A DNA stretch of 64,000 nt from Myxococcales bacterium (GTDB lineage Bacteria; Myxococcota_A; Polyangia; Polyangiales; Ga0077539). The DNA lies in NCBI GenBank assembly GCA_013298625.1, contig JAAFIF010000047.1:1-64000 (forward strand), in the 5' to 3' direction. This document shows positions 34,891 to 43,720 of the stretch, piece by piece (positions within the stretch are counted from its first letter, which is position 1; each line of letters opens with the position of its first letter). The notes under the pieces are model-generated. The model made no database searches. It was not told the DNA's origin and saw only the letters and a program-made list of their open reading frames with translations. Both the position numbers and the translations under genes were made by a program.

Positions 34891-35454
34891 TCAGCCGTGC
34901 GAGGCGCGCACAAGATCGCCGTCGACGATGTACGTTCCGCCGGCGATGTGATGGACCGTTCGCAGCTCTGGCGGAACATCGTCGCGAAGGCGCCCCTCCG
35001 AGAACGCTCGATCGTCGGCCCACGCGGCGAATCCCTGGCAGATGAACAGGTCGTACTCCGTCGCTAGCCGAGGCTCGTCGATGATCTTCGCCGCCATCCA
35101 TCCCACACATCCCGCGACGAGCGGCGCGGCGACGCCGTCTTCACGCTCGCGCTCGATCGCGAACTTCGTCCACTTGTCCACGTCGCGGCCCGAGCAAGCG
35201 CCTACGCCCTCGATCACCGAGAGCATCGACACCGTCGGGACTTGCAACATCAGCTCGCCCGAACGCTCTGCTAACGCGCGCGTATAGGTGTCGGAGGCGA
35301 GCACCACCGTGAACTTTGGCGGATCGAAATCGAGCGGTGTCACCCACGCCGCGGCCATCACGTTGTCCACGCCACCCGCGGACGCCGACACCAACGTCAC
35401 CGGTCCGTGGTTGAACATCCGCCAGCTCTTCTTCAACGCGACCGCAACACGCAT
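34891..35454 (-). CDS. Flavin reductase-like (FMN-binding split barrel) protein
   Basis: 187 residues from the ATG at 35454 (MRVAVALKKSW), which begins the conserved start of the family; an upstream in-frame start is less likely. Family blocks: NHGPVTLVSA, NVMAAAWVTPLDFDPPKFTVVLA, the flavin/pyridine loop around DTYTRALAERSG, MLQVPTVSML, and EYDLFICQGFAAW. These are close to the DIM6/NTAB-type flavin reductases. The Cys in ACSGRDVDKWTKF stands in the usual position. Genes on both sides point the same way or away, so no partner oxygenase is visible. Confidence 0.88.
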   Translation of the reverse strand: MRVAVALKKSWRMFNHGPVTLVSASAGGVDNVMAAAWVTPLDFDPPKFTVVLASDTYTRALAERSGELMLQVPTVSMLSVIEGVGACSGRDVDKWTKFAIEREREDGVAAPLVAGCVGWMAAKIIDEPRLATEYDLFICQGFAAWADDRAFSEGRLRDDVPPELRTVHHIAGGTYIVDGDLVRASHG

Positions 35455-35568
35455 CGCGCGATGGTATCGAGCTGCGCGCGATTCGATAGCGCGCGTAGCA
35501 CTAGGCAGCCGTACCAAGACTCGTGGCTTTCTTCACTCGCGCATGGCGCGCGCGTAAGCACCGTTGCG

Positions 35569-37500
35569 ATGACCACGCTCGATGTCGTCCTCGCGACGAT
35601 CGCTGATGTCGCGACGCTCGCTCCGCTGGTGGACTCGACTCCGCCGGTGTTCACGATCCCTGCGGAGGCGCGGCAGGCTCCGTTTTTGCTGTTCGCGTAC
35701 GACGCGCTCGAGGCCGTGAAGGCCGCGCTGAAGAAGGCGAAGATCACCGCGCTGCCGCTGCACGGAGAGGATCTCGCGGGCGTTTCTGAAGCGCTCGCGG
35801 GAGAGCTTCGCGCGGTCGCCGCCAACATCGCCGCGTCGCTCGTCGACGGCGGCCCGCGCTTCTCGACGAACGCCGCGGTCGTCGCCTATGGCAGCGAGCT
35901 CTCGGCGGTGCAAGCGGCGCTCACTCGGGCGAAGCTCTCGCACGCGCACCTCCGCGCGCTGCTCGAGCCGCGCGCGCAAGAGAGCGAAGAAGCTGCGATC
36001 GCGCGCGTGATGAGCGCCGTCGAGCACGTCCCGGACCCGTGGATCGAGCCGCTGCGAGCGCACTTGCGCGCCGAGCGCTCGCTCTCGTTCGCGGAGTACG
36101 GTCAGGACTGTGACGACCTCGGCGAGAGCGCGCTCGGCGCCCTCGGACCGGCGATCGAGCAGTGGAACCCCGTGATCGCCGATCGCTGCATTCGGCTCTT
36201 TTTGCAGGAGAATAAGGGCTCGGTGTGGCTGCGCGGCGACGCTCCCCCCGCGCTCGGCGTCGATCGGCAGTCGCTGCTCGTCTCGATGTTGCTGCGCGCC
36301 GGCGCGAGCGAGCCCCGCGCGCTGCAGATCGCGCTCGCCTCCGTCGAGGGACCGCGCACGCTCACGCGCTCGCTGGTCGCGCAGCCCGAGAAGCTGCGCG
36401 CGGTGTACGAGGCCTCACGCGAGGCGGCGCTCGAGCTGTGCGCGGACATCGCTCTGTGGAAGCACGCGTTCGAATCATCACCCACGTGGCGTGCGCGCGT
36501 CGACGCGCTGCTCGCCTCGCACCACCCCGCGCTCGGCGCGTCGTCGCTCTACGAGCTCAGCAAGAGCTTCACCGCGCAGATCGACCGCGCGCACCTCGAG
36601 CACGCCGCGCGCGCGGACCCGAACAACGCAGAGAAGCTGCAGTGGGCCGCCGCGCAGCTCGAAGAGGCGGCCCCCGAGCGTCACGAGGGCGCCCTCTCGT
36701 TTGCGCTCGAGGCCTGGGCTCGGCACGTCGAGCCGGGCCGCTACGGCGCGCAGATCGAGTCGATGCTGCGCTACGAGAAGCGGCCGCTGGTCTTCGACGC
36801 TGTGTGGCTGAGCTTCGTGACGATGCTCGAGCGCAACCCGAGCGACCCCTTCGACGACGCTGGCGGCTACTGCACCTTCATCTACAGCATCGCGAAGATG
36901 CGAAAGCCGCCGAAGGCCGTCGCCGCGCGGCTCGCGACCTGGCTCGCGGCCCACCCCAAGGCGCTCGGATCGCACCGCAAAGCCCTGCTGAAAAAAGCGG
37001 GAATCGCGCCAGCCAAGAAGCCCGCTCCCTACGATCGCGGCGACCTCGACGGGCTCGACCCTGCGCTCGCCAAGGCCATCGAAGCGGCGCGCAACAAGAG
37101 CTGGGAGGCGGACATCAAGCTGCCCAAAGGCGCGAGCGATGCGACGATCGCGAAGGTCGAGGCGGCGCTCGGCCTCGCGCTGCCAGCGGACGTTCGCGCG
37201 TTTTATCTTCGCCACGACGGCGCGGGCGCAGACGAGTGCTTCAACGGGTGCAGGCTGCTCTCGATCGCGCAGGCGCTGGCGCAGCGCGCGACGCTGCAGT
37301 CGTACGCAGAGGGCGGCGCGCGCGCGTTCGACGCGACGTGGCTGCCGCTGACCGACGACGGCGCAGGCAATCACCACTGCGTTGCGTTGAGCGGCAAAAT
37401 CGCAGGGCAGATCATGGATTTCGACCACGAGTCGGGCGCGGGCCGAAAGGTGTCTGCGAGCTTTGCGAGCCTCTTGCAGAAGGCACGCTGGGGCGAATGA
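35569..37500 (+). CDS. Large protein with C-terminal SMI1/KNR4 domain
   Basis: 643 residues from the ATG at 35569. The first 500 residues are helical and Ala-rich without recognised domains. A linker (KKPAPYDRGDLDGLD) leads to residues about 515-640, which resemble an SMI1/KNR4 domain: LPKGASDATIAKVEAALGLALPADVRAFY, the His/Asp-rich RHDGAGADECFNG, RLLSIAQALAQ, WLPLTDDGAGNHHCVAL and IMDFDHESGA. Such domains occur in bacterial immunity proteins and regulators. There is no toxin-like gene next to it. No signal peptide; probably cytoplasmic. Confidence 0.7.
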   Translation: MTTLDVVLATIADVATLAPLVDSTPPVFTIPAEARQAPFLLFAYDALEAVKAALKKAKITALPLHGEDLAGVSEALAGELRAVAANIAASLVDGGPRFSTNAAVVAYGSELSAVQAALTRAKLSHAHLRALLEPRAQESEEAAIARVMSAVEHVPDPWIEPLRAHLRAERSLSFAEYGQDCDDLGESALGALGPAIEQWNPVIADRCIRLFLQENKGSVWLRGDAPPALGVDRQSLLVSMLLRAGASEPRALQIALASVEGPRTLTRSLVAQPEKLRAVYEASREAALELCADIALWKHAFESSPTWRARVDALLASHHPALGASSLYELSKSFTAQIDRAHLEHAARADPNNAEKLQWAAAQLEEAAPERHEGALSFALEAWARHVEPGRYGAQIESMLRYEKRPLVFDAVWLSFVTMLERNPSDPFDDAGGYCTFIYSIAKMRKPPKAVAARLATWLAAHPKALGSHRKALLKKAGIAPAKKPAPYDRGDLDGLDPALAKAIEAARNKSWEADIKLPKGASDATIAKVEAALGLALPADVRAFYLRHDGAGADECFNGCRLLSIAQALAQRATLQSYAEGGARAFDATWLPLTDDGAGNHHCVALSGKIAGQIMDFDHESGAGRKVSASFASLLQKARWGE

Positions 37501-37591
37501 GCGTGCTCGTTCGCGTCGAAGGGCTTTGGGGATCTTCGGCGCATGACAGGGCGCGGCGCAGGCTCGCGGCAACGGCGTCGATGATGATCGG

Positions 37592-38644
37592 TCAGCCGGG
37601 CGGCTGCGCGAAGCCGCGCACGATGATGAGCTGATCGCTGCCCCACGAAGGAAACATGAAGTCCCCGGTGACCGGCTCGAAGTACGCGCCCCACGCGTTG
37701 GTGAGCCCCGTGAGAAACGGGCGACGCGAGGACGGGACGATGTCTCCGTTGGCGTCGGCGTCGAAGAACGAGACCGCCGAGGACCACTCCGCCACGACGA
37801 TGGTGCGTCGGTCGATCAGCGGAGAGCCCTGCGGGACGTACGCGATGCCGCCGCTGCCTTCGGTGAGCGTCGCGCGCGCGGCGGCGCTGGTGAACGTGTA
37901 GCGACCCGCGGCGTAGGTGAAGGTCACGCGGTTCCACGTGTACGTGGGCCAGCCGACGATGCGCAGCTCGCCAGCTCCCGTGAACCCTGCAGGAACGAAC
38001 GCAGCGCCCCCCGGCGACGCGCTCGTGGGCACGCCGAGCGGGGCGAAGTCGAGCACCTGCGAGGGCATCGCCGCGCCGGGCGGCAGCACCGCGAGCTGGT
38101 TCTGCGGCCACATCGAGTACAAGATGTTTCCGTCGGGGTCGTAGAACAGGTTCGCGTCGATGTATGGCGTGCTCGCGATGCGCCGCGCCGTTCCGTCGAA
38201 GCCGACGATGTGGCCGTCGCACGCGCGCACGACGCGGATCGCATAGAGCGCGCCGCTCGGGCTCTCGGAGTCTGCGCCGATGTAGAGCAAGTTGCGGTCG
38301 TTGCGATCGATCAGACAGCCGCTGTACCGCGTCGATCCCAGGCCCGGCACCGGCCCGAGCTGAAACGCCTGATACGCCCCGCGAAACGGCGCCGCGATCG
38401 TCACGCCCGTCGCAGGCACCGGCGGCAGACCCATCACGCACGCGTCGGCGGCCCCGCTGTCCACCGGCGCAGCTGCGTCCAGCGCTCCGTCACGCATCGG
38501 GCCGCCGTCGAACGCCCCGTCGTTCGACGTGCCATCGGCGCGGTCGCTCGTCGCGTCGCGCGCGCCGGTCCCATCGGCAACCAGGCTCATCGGGTCCGAG
38601 CAAGCCGTGAGCAACGCGAGCACAGCGAGCGAAAGCAATCGCAT
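37592..38644 (-). CDS. Lipoprotein, propeller-like, unknown function
   Basis: 350 residues. The signal peptide ends in lipobox LLTAC and is followed by an Asp/Gly/Ala linker. The mature domain has repeated short strands (YSGCLIDRNDRNLLYIGADS, GALYAIRVVRACDGHIVGFD, NLFYDPDGNILYSMWPQ, GELRIVGWPTYTW, GAYFEPVTGDFMFPSWGSDQL) of the beta-propeller kind. The last block, FPSWGSDQLIIVRG, is like the end of periplasmic six-bladed propellers. It is divergently placed from nothing and ends 92 bp from the SMI1 gene. Substrate unknown. Confidence 0.65.
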   Translation of the reverse strand: MRLLSLAVLALLTACSDPMSLVADGTGARDATSDRADGTSNDGAFDGGPMRDGALDAAAPVDSGAADACVMGLPPVPATGVTIAAPFRGAYQAFQLGPVPGLGSTRYSGCLIDRNDRNLLYIGADSESPSGALYAIRVVRACDGHIVGFDGTARRIASTPYIDANLFYDPDGNILYSMWPQNQLAVLPPGAAMPSQVLDFAPLGVPTSASPGGAAFVPAGFTGAGELRIVGWPTYTWNRVTFTYAAGRYTFTSAAARATLTEGSGGIAYVPQGSPLIDRRTIVVAEWSSAVSFFDADANGDIVPSSRRPFLTGLTNAWGAYFEPVTGDFMFPSWGSDQLIIVRGFAQPPG

Positions 38645-38765
38645 GGAGCGAAGTTCGTCTCACCGCAGCGCGGCCGTCAAGCGCGCTGCGGTGCGCTCGC
38701 TTTCGAACGAGAGCCCGACGCGCGGCTCGCACCATGCCGCGAGCTCGTTGCGGCCGAGCGATCCG

Positions 38766-40730
38766 TCAGCTTCTACCGCGGTCGTTCGACACCGTGAGCT
38801 CGAACGCGCGCACCTTCGCGCCTTCGTCCCCGCGCGATACGCGCCCTTCACACAGCGCTCCGACGCGACCTCCGCGCGCGCTCACGGCGATGGTCGGACG
38901 CGCGAAGAGCGTGCGCGCGGCGCCCGTCGCGTCGATCTCGACGACGCCGTCGTCCGTGGCCGCGAGCAGCGTGCGCGACGCGTCGTCGAACGCGAGCGAA
39001 TGGACCGCGGCGCCCATCCACACGCGATGGGCGACCAACAGAGCGTCGCCATCGCATGGCTGCGTCCAACGCACGCGAAAGACTCCGGTGTTCGTGCCTA
39101 CGTACACGTGCTCGCCGAGCACGAGCAGAACGACGCCGAAGCGGCTGTCGTCCGAGCGAAACCACCCGATGCGCGTCTCGCCTTCTGCGGACAGCGACGC
39201 CAGATGCACCTTCGCGCCCTGCTTGTTCACGCGCAAGAGCCGCGTCGAATCCAGCCAGGCGTAGGCCCCGTACGCGAGCGTGTAGAGCGCGCGCGGCCTC
39301 TTGAATTCGAGCACCTTTCCGTCGATGGCGACCTTCGAGCCGTCGGGCGATCGCAGGATGAACGAGATCGATTCATCGTTGGTGCTCCCGAGCGCGAGTC
39401 GCTTCGACGGCGCGTCGGGATCGATCCCGATGAGCTTCTTCGCGTCGTGCGCGAGGACGAGCCCGTCCGGACCTTCGTCGATCGCGATCACGCCGTAGCG
39501 ACCTCCGATGGCGAGCGTCACAGGCTCGGTCCCGGCTGCGCTGCGCGCGAAGCAATACACCTGCGATTCGTGCGCGACGCAGAGCCGCTCTCCGACGAAC
39601 GCGATCGCGCTCGGGCCGTCGTCATCGGCGGCGTCGAACTCGAGTTCCTGTGCCGACACTGTCCGCGGCGCGCCGAAGCGCGCGAGGCCAGGGGCGTCCT
39701 CGTCGCTCGCCGTCGCGACGCCGGCTTCGCGGCGAGCTGGCTTCGACCTGGTGGGGCGAAACGCAGCGAGAACGGCGTCGAAGCGCTCTCGTGAGCAGAG
39801 CTCGCACAGCGGCTCGTCGTAGCGATCCCAGAGCATCTTGGCGATCTCGCCGCGGTCGCCGTCGTCGACGCGGGACAAGAGCTCGTCGAACTCGGCTTGC
39901 TCTGCGACGACCGCGGCCGCTGCGACGGCGGTCGCCCAGCGCATCGCTCGCCAGAACGCGGGCGTGTCCTCGACCTCCCACCGCGTGTCTCCCGAGCGAA
40001 GTCCCTCGAGCGCGCGTCGCGCCGTCACCCAAGCGATCGTCGCCATGTCGATCTCCGTCGGACAGACGCGGCAGTACAGCGTGTTGCACACGTCGTCGTA
40101 GGTCGTCTGCCAGCCGAACAAGCTTCGCAGCGCGCGCGTCTGGCGAAGCCCTGCATCGAGCCCCGAGTTGCGCGCGCAGGTCATCACGTCGTTTGCGATC
40201 GAGCTCATCGCCTCTCGCTCGACGGCGGCGAGCTCGACGGGCGTCTCGTTCGCGAACGGGCCGGGCGAGAGCTGCGCGAGAGAGAGGTCGAAGGCGAGCT
40301 TCGTTTTGGGAGCGTCGAGCTGCTCCCACGCGTCAGCGAGCACCGCGCCGTGCGCGACGATCGGGTCGAGCGCCGCGTAGAGCTTGGTGGGCTTGCCCGA
40401 CGAGGGGAGCTTCGCTCTCCAAGGCCCGAACGTGCGCGCCGCGCTCTTGCCGTGGGAGCCCCAGCCACGCACGCCAATCACCGCGACGCCTGTCGAGAGC
40501 GCGGTCGCGACGCGCTCGGCCACCGCGAGGTCCGCGGTGAACCACGTGTCGTCGGTCACCGTGATGAATCCGTCGCGCGCGCGGGACACACCGACGATGC
40601 GCGTCGCGTTCGTGCGCGTGGCGCTGAGGTCGAGCTCGCGCGCTCCGAGCGAGGTGTAGGCCTCACGGACGGCCTGCGTCGTCGCTTCGTGATCGTCGCT
40701 CGCGACGACGATCGTTGCTGTGTAGGTCAT
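38766..40730 (-). CDS. Unknown protein with C-terminal WD40-like propeller
   Basis: 654 residues from the ATG at 40730; a GTG at 40763 is possible but adds nothing conserved. The N-terminal 180 residues carry VRGWGSHGKSAARTFGPWR and a Cys-containing region (TYDDVCNTLYCRVCPTEIDM, LCELCSRERFDAVL) that could bind a metal. From about 380 onward come repeated strands (IAFVGERLCVAHESQVYCFA, VIAIDEGPDGLVLAHDAKKLIGI, SFILRSPDGSKVAID, TLLAATDDGVVEI), a propeller of about six blades. No signal peptide. Family not recognised; it ends 121 bp upstream of the lipoprotein gene at 38644, both leftward. Confidence 0.6.
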   Translation of the reverse strand: MTYTATIVVASDDHEATTQAVREAYTSLGARELDLSATRTNATRIVGVSRARDGFITVTDDTWFTADLAVAERVATALSTGVAVIGVRGWGSHGKSAARTFGPWRAKLPSSGKPTKLYAALDPIVAHGAVLADAWEQLDAPKTKLAFDLSLAQLSPGPFANETPVELAAVEREAMSSIANDVMTCARNSGLDAGLRQTRALRSLFGWQTTYDDVCNTLYCRVCPTEIDMATIAWVTARRALEGLRSGDTRWEVEDTPAFWRAMRWATAVAAAAVVAEQAEFDELLSRVDDGDRGEIAKMLWDRYDEPLCELCSRERFDAVLAAFRPTRSKPARREAGVATASDEDAPGLARFGAPRTVSAQELEFDAADDDGPSAIAFVGERLCVAHESQVYCFARSAAGTEPVTLAIGGRYGVIAIDEGPDGLVLAHDAKKLIGIDPDAPSKRLALGSTNDESISFILRSPDGSKVAIDGKVLEFKRPRALYTLAYGAYAWLDSTRLLRVNKQGAKVHLASLSAEGETRIGWFRSDDSRFGVVLLVLGEHVYVGTNTGVFRVRWTQPCDGDALLVAHRVWMGAAVHSLAFDDASRTLLAATDDGVVEIDATGAARTLFARPTIAVSARGGRVGALCEGRVSRGDEGAKVRAFELTVSNDRGRS

Positions 40731-40814
40731 CGTGTTGCGCGGAGCATGACCCTCTCGCGTCACGCCATCAACGACGGGCCGAGCTCGCGCGGATCACGGG
40801 CTCGCGCCAAGCGC

Positions 40815-41795
40815 TCACACCTTGCCTTCGCGTCGCAGGTCGGCGCCGATCGCGTGGATGCGACGCAGGCTTCGCTCGAGCGCCGCGCGCTCGGTGTGCA
40901 CAGAGCTCGTCCCGAGCACCAGCGGGTGCTCGTGTCGCTGCGCCGAGCCAAAGAGCACGCGCGCTTCGCCGCCCTCGGCGAGCAGCTCGATGACTCCTTC
41001 GCCGCGCTCGAAGACCACGAGCGCGTCGGTCACGAGCTGGCCGTTCACACGGGCGGTGCCCTGGTGAACGAACACCCACGCGACGTCGTGCGACGGCGGC
41101 GGCTCGTGCGTCCAGCGCTGCGCGGACGAGAGCTTCACGTCGAGGTAGGTCATGTCGTTGGGGACGGGGACGGGGCTTCGGTGTCCCTGGTAGCTGCCGA
41201 GCAGCACGCGCACGCCGTCGACCTCGGGGACCGCTTCGGGCTCGATGTAGTGCGACTCGGCCGCGGCTTCTTCGTGCGACGGCGGCATCGCGACCCAGAG
41301 CTGAAATCCCGTCACGCGCGCGCTGCTGTCTTCGACCACGCCGCCGCGGTGCCACACGCCGCCGCCGGCCATCATCCACTCGAGGCCGCGGGCGCGCAGG
41401 GCGCCGGACTTTCCGGTGGTGTCTTCGTAGGTTCCGTCGGCGTCGAGGACGTACGTGAGCGTGGCGATGCCCGAGTGCGGATGAAACCCGAAGCCCATGC
41501 CCGGCTGAACCTCGCTCTCGATGTGGTCGAGAAAGATAAACGGCTTGATGAGCTCGCCGATGTCCCCAGGGCTCACCATCCTGCGGATGAACCCGTGACG
41601 GCTGCCGCGCGTGCGGCCCTGGATCGCGCGTTGAGTGTTCGTTGCTGAACCTGTCGTGGCTGTCTGCATGATCGTTCTCGCTTGCGTTGACGGCGAGCGC
41701 TCGCACGCCGCGGCGGTCGTGACGGCGATGGCTGCGCATCGAAGCGCGGCTCGCCTCGTGATCGGGTCGTTGGAGCGCACACCCAGAGGTTGCAT
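40815..41795 (-). CDS. Pirin family protein with Tat-like leader
   Basis: 326 residues. The cupin body is pirin: FIRRMVSPGDIGELIKPFIFLDH, GFGFHPHSGIATLTYVL (metal-binding His-Pro-His), EWMMAGGGVWHRGG, GFQLWVAMP, and a second cupin with WVFVHQGTARVNGQL and HEHPLVLGTSSVH. The four metal ligands expected for pirin (HPH, His in WHRGG, Glu) are present. Before it lies an unusual leader, DPITRRAALRCAAIAVTTAAAC, with paired Arg, a hydrophobic run and a Cys, like a Tat lipoprotein signal. A leaderless ATG at 41669 is the alternative. Upstream sits a cluster of GGACA boxes. Pirins can be quercetin-2,3-dioxygenases; activity here is unknown. Confidence 0.88.
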   Translation of the reverse strand: MQPLGVRSNDPITRRAALRCAAIAVTTAAACERSPSTQARTIMQTATTGSATNTQRAIQGRTRGSRHGFIRRMVSPGDIGELIKPFIFLDHIESEVQPGMGFGFHPHSGIATLTYVLDADGTYEDTTGKSGALRARGLEWMMAGGGVWHRGGVVEDSSARVTGFQLWVAMPPSHEEAAAESHYIEPEAVPEVDGVRVLLGSYQGHRSPVPVPNDMTYLDVKLSSAQRWTHEPPPSHDVAWVFVHQGTARVNGQLVTDALVVFERGEGVIELLAEGGEARVLFGSAQRHEHPLVLGTSSVHTERAALERSLRRIHAIGADLRREGKV

Positions 41796-41815
41796 CGCGC
41801 TCGGCCCGACGGCAT

Positions 41816-41842
41816 CGGGACACCGATGGACAGATTGTCCCG
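41816..41842. promoter_or_regulatory. GGGACA/TGTCCC operator cluster between pirin and a divergent gene
   Basis: CGGGACA (41816-41822) and TGTCCCG (41836-41842) form an inverted repeat with 13-bp spacing, and inside it GGACA (41828-41832) and TGTCC (41836-41840) make a second perfect dyad with 3-bp spacing. It lies 21 bp upstream of the pirin start and 62 bp upstream of the rightward gene. The same 9-mer ATTGTCCCG recurs twice in the LysR gene promoter. Confidence 0.55.
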
Positions 41843-41904
41843 GCGGTGGGACGGGCTTCGTGGCTCGCTGTTCGCGCCGCGCGGGCTCGGATAGTGTTCG
41901 CGCG

Positions 41905-42765
41905 ATGCTCTGGTCCTTCGATCCTCAGTGGATGCTCGGCGCCGACGGCGCGGAAGTGTTGGTGTATCGCACTCGCGACGAGGCTCCGGTGTGGCGCTTC
42001 GGCGCGCGCTCGCCGATCACAGCGGTCGCCCTCTCTTCTGGCCACGCCATCGCGCTCGCGTCCGATGGAACCGTGGGCTGGTTCGACCCCGCCACCGGTC
42101 AGCTCCGCGCGAACACCTCTGTGCGCCCGGGCGCGCTCGACCTGGTGGCGGACAGCTGGGGAAGCGCGCTGGTCGTGTACCCGGACTCGCTGGTGCTGCT
42201 CGACGCGTCGGGCGCGCGCACGTTTGCAGCGCCGCCGAACGCGCGCCTCGTGAGCGCCGCGTTCGCTGGGCAGTCACGGCTGATCGCCGCGGGCACGGAC
42301 AACGGCCACGTGCACTTCTTCGACGGGACCTCCGGCGCGTACGGCGGCTCGGTGGTGGTGAGCGACAAGCCGATTCGGTCGCTCACTGGCGTGCAGCACG
42401 GTCGTTGGCTCGCGACCGCCGGCGACGCGGTGATGGACGTGACGCTCACGGGGGCCGCTCGCTTCACGGGGATGCCCAACGAACAGCTCGGGCTGATCGC
42501 GTTCGACGCCGAGTCGCAGTGCTTCGGGCTGCAGTTCGCGGAGAAGGGCGCGATCTTCCTCGACGTCCGCACGAAGGAAACTCGGCTCAGCGTGACGTAC
42601 CCCGACCGCTTCGTGCGCGGGCTGGGCGTCGTCGGGCCGTACGGCTACGCAGTGGGGCTCGACCTGGGCGACGCCAATCGGTTCGACCTGCAACGGCAGA
42701 CGTGCAGGACCGACCCGCACCCCGGCCGGCCGCGCAACCACTGGTTGCTGATGGTGGGGCGCTGA
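41905..42765 (+). CDS. Beta-propeller protein of unknown function
   Basis: 286 residues from the ATG at 41905; the frame is open further up but there overlaps the pirin promoter. Repeated strand units with terminal Trp/Phe-Asp are seen (GADGAEVLVYRTRDEAPVWRF, SPITAVALSSGHAIALASDG, TVGWFDPATGQLRA, SALVVYPDSLVLLDASG, LIAAGTDNGHVHFFDGTSG, SIRSLTGV-like, WLATAGDAVMDVTL), matching five to six WD40/PQQ-type blades. No signal peptide. It shares a divergent promoter region with pirin. Function unknown. Confidence 0.65.
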   Translation: MLWSFDPQWMLGADGAEVLVYRTRDEAPVWRFGARSPITAVALSSGHAIALASDGTVGWFDPATGQLRANTSVRPGALDLVADSWGSALVVYPDSLVLLDASGARTFAAPPNARLVSAAFAGQSRLIAAGTDNGHVHFFDGTSGAYGGSVVVSDKPIRSLTGVQHGRWLATAGDAVMDVTLTGAARFTGMPNEQLGLIAFDAESQCFGLQFAEKGAIFLDVRTKETRLSVTYPDRFVRGLGVVGPYGYAVGLDLGDANRFDLQRQTCRTDPHPGRPRNHWLLMVGR

Positions 42766-42775
42766 TCGAGCGCGG

Positions 42776-43684
42776 TCAGCGCAAGGGGACGTTGGCCTCG
42801 AAGTGCGCCGTGACGAGCGCGATGAACGCGCGGGTCTTCTCTGCGAGGTGACGCTCGCTCGGGTAGACCAGGTACATCGAGCGCGCGGGCGAAGCGAAGC
42901 CCGAGAGCACCTCACGTAGCTCTCCGCGCTGCACGTTGTCTGCGCACAAGAACGTCGGCAGCAACGCGATCCCCATCGAAGCCCGGGCCATGTCCCGCAC
43001 GAGCTGCATGCTGTTGGCGCGGTGCTTGGGCGCGACGGTCACCGAGAGCTTCTCGTCGCCGACGATGAAGCTCCATCGGTTGGGCTGCCTGCGGCCGGTG
43101 AACGCGATGGTGTCGTGCGCGCTGAGCTCGCGCGGGTGCGCGGGCTCTCCGCGGGCGCGCAGGTAGTCGGGCGAGGCGTAGGCGCGCTGCGAGCCCGCCG
43201 ATAGCTTGCGCGCGATGAGGTTCGAGTCCGAGAGGGGGCCGGCGCGCACGGCGCAGTCGATGCCTTCGTCGACGAGCGAGAGCAGCTTGTCGTCCAGGCA
43301 CAGGTCGAGCTTCACGTCGGGGTATCGCCGCGCGTAGCGCTCGAGCACCGGCGGCAAGAACTGCTCGGCGAAGAAGGGCGGCGCGGACAAGCGCAAGGTC
43401 CCCGTGGGGCGCGCGCGCAGGGCGCGCACTGCGCTCTCGGCGTCAGAGAGCGCTGTCAGCGCAGGGCGGGCGCGCTCGAGCAGGACGGCGCCCTCTTCGG
43501 TGAGGGTCATCGCTCGGGTGCTGCGCTGCAACAAGCGCGTACCGAGGTGCGCTTCGAGCTCGGCGAGCTTGCGGCTCACGGTCGAGCGCGGCAGGCCCAG
43601 TCGTTGCGCGGCGAGCCGCACGCCTCCGCTCTCGGCGACCTGCGCAAACAGCGCGACGAGGCTCGGATCCATTGTCCCGATCAT
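42776..43684 (-). CDS. LysR-family transcriptional regulator
   Basis: 302 residues from the ATG at 43684; the ATG at 43672 (MDPSLVALF) is equally plausible. The N-terminal wHTH has FAQVAESGGVRLAAQRLGLPRSTVSRKLAELEAHLGTRLLQRSTRAMTLTEEG in pattern (recognition helix SRKLAELE). The substrate-binding region is of the CrgA/DmlR-like subtype (TGTLRLSAPPFFAEQFLPPVL, YPDVKLDLCLDDKLLSLVDEGIDCAVRAG, HDTIAFTGRRQPNRWSF). Its own promoter carries GGGACA/TGTCCC boxes also found before pirin, so control of itself and of the pirin gene is likely. Effector unknown. Confidence 0.92.
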   Translation of the reverse strand: MIGTMDPSLVALFAQVAESGGVRLAAQRLGLPRSTVSRKLAELEAHLGTRLLQRSTRAMTLTEEGAVLLERARPALTALSDAESAVRALRARPTGTLRLSAPPFFAEQFLPPVLERYARRYPDVKLDLCLDDKLLSLVDEGIDCAVRAGPLSDSNLIARKLSAGSQRAYASPDYLRARGEPAHPRELSAHDTIAFTGRRQPNRWSFIVGDEKLSVTVAPKHRANSMQLVRDMARASMGIALLPTFLCADNVQRGELREVLSGFASPARSMYLVYPSERHLAEKTRAFIALVTAHFEANVPLR

Positions 43685-43711
43685 GGGACGCGATGATGTC
43701 ACATTGTCCCG
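43671..43711. promoter_or_regulatory. Repeated ATTGTCCCG boxes at the LysR promoter
   Basis: ATTGTCCCG occurs at 43671-43679 and 43703-43711, 32 bp apart, about three helical turns. TGTCCC (43673-43678) pairs with GGGAC (43685-43689) as a near-perfect dyad. The first copy overlaps the regulator's start codon, which would suit autorepression. Confidence 0.5.
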
Positions 43712-43720
43712 AGCGCGGCG

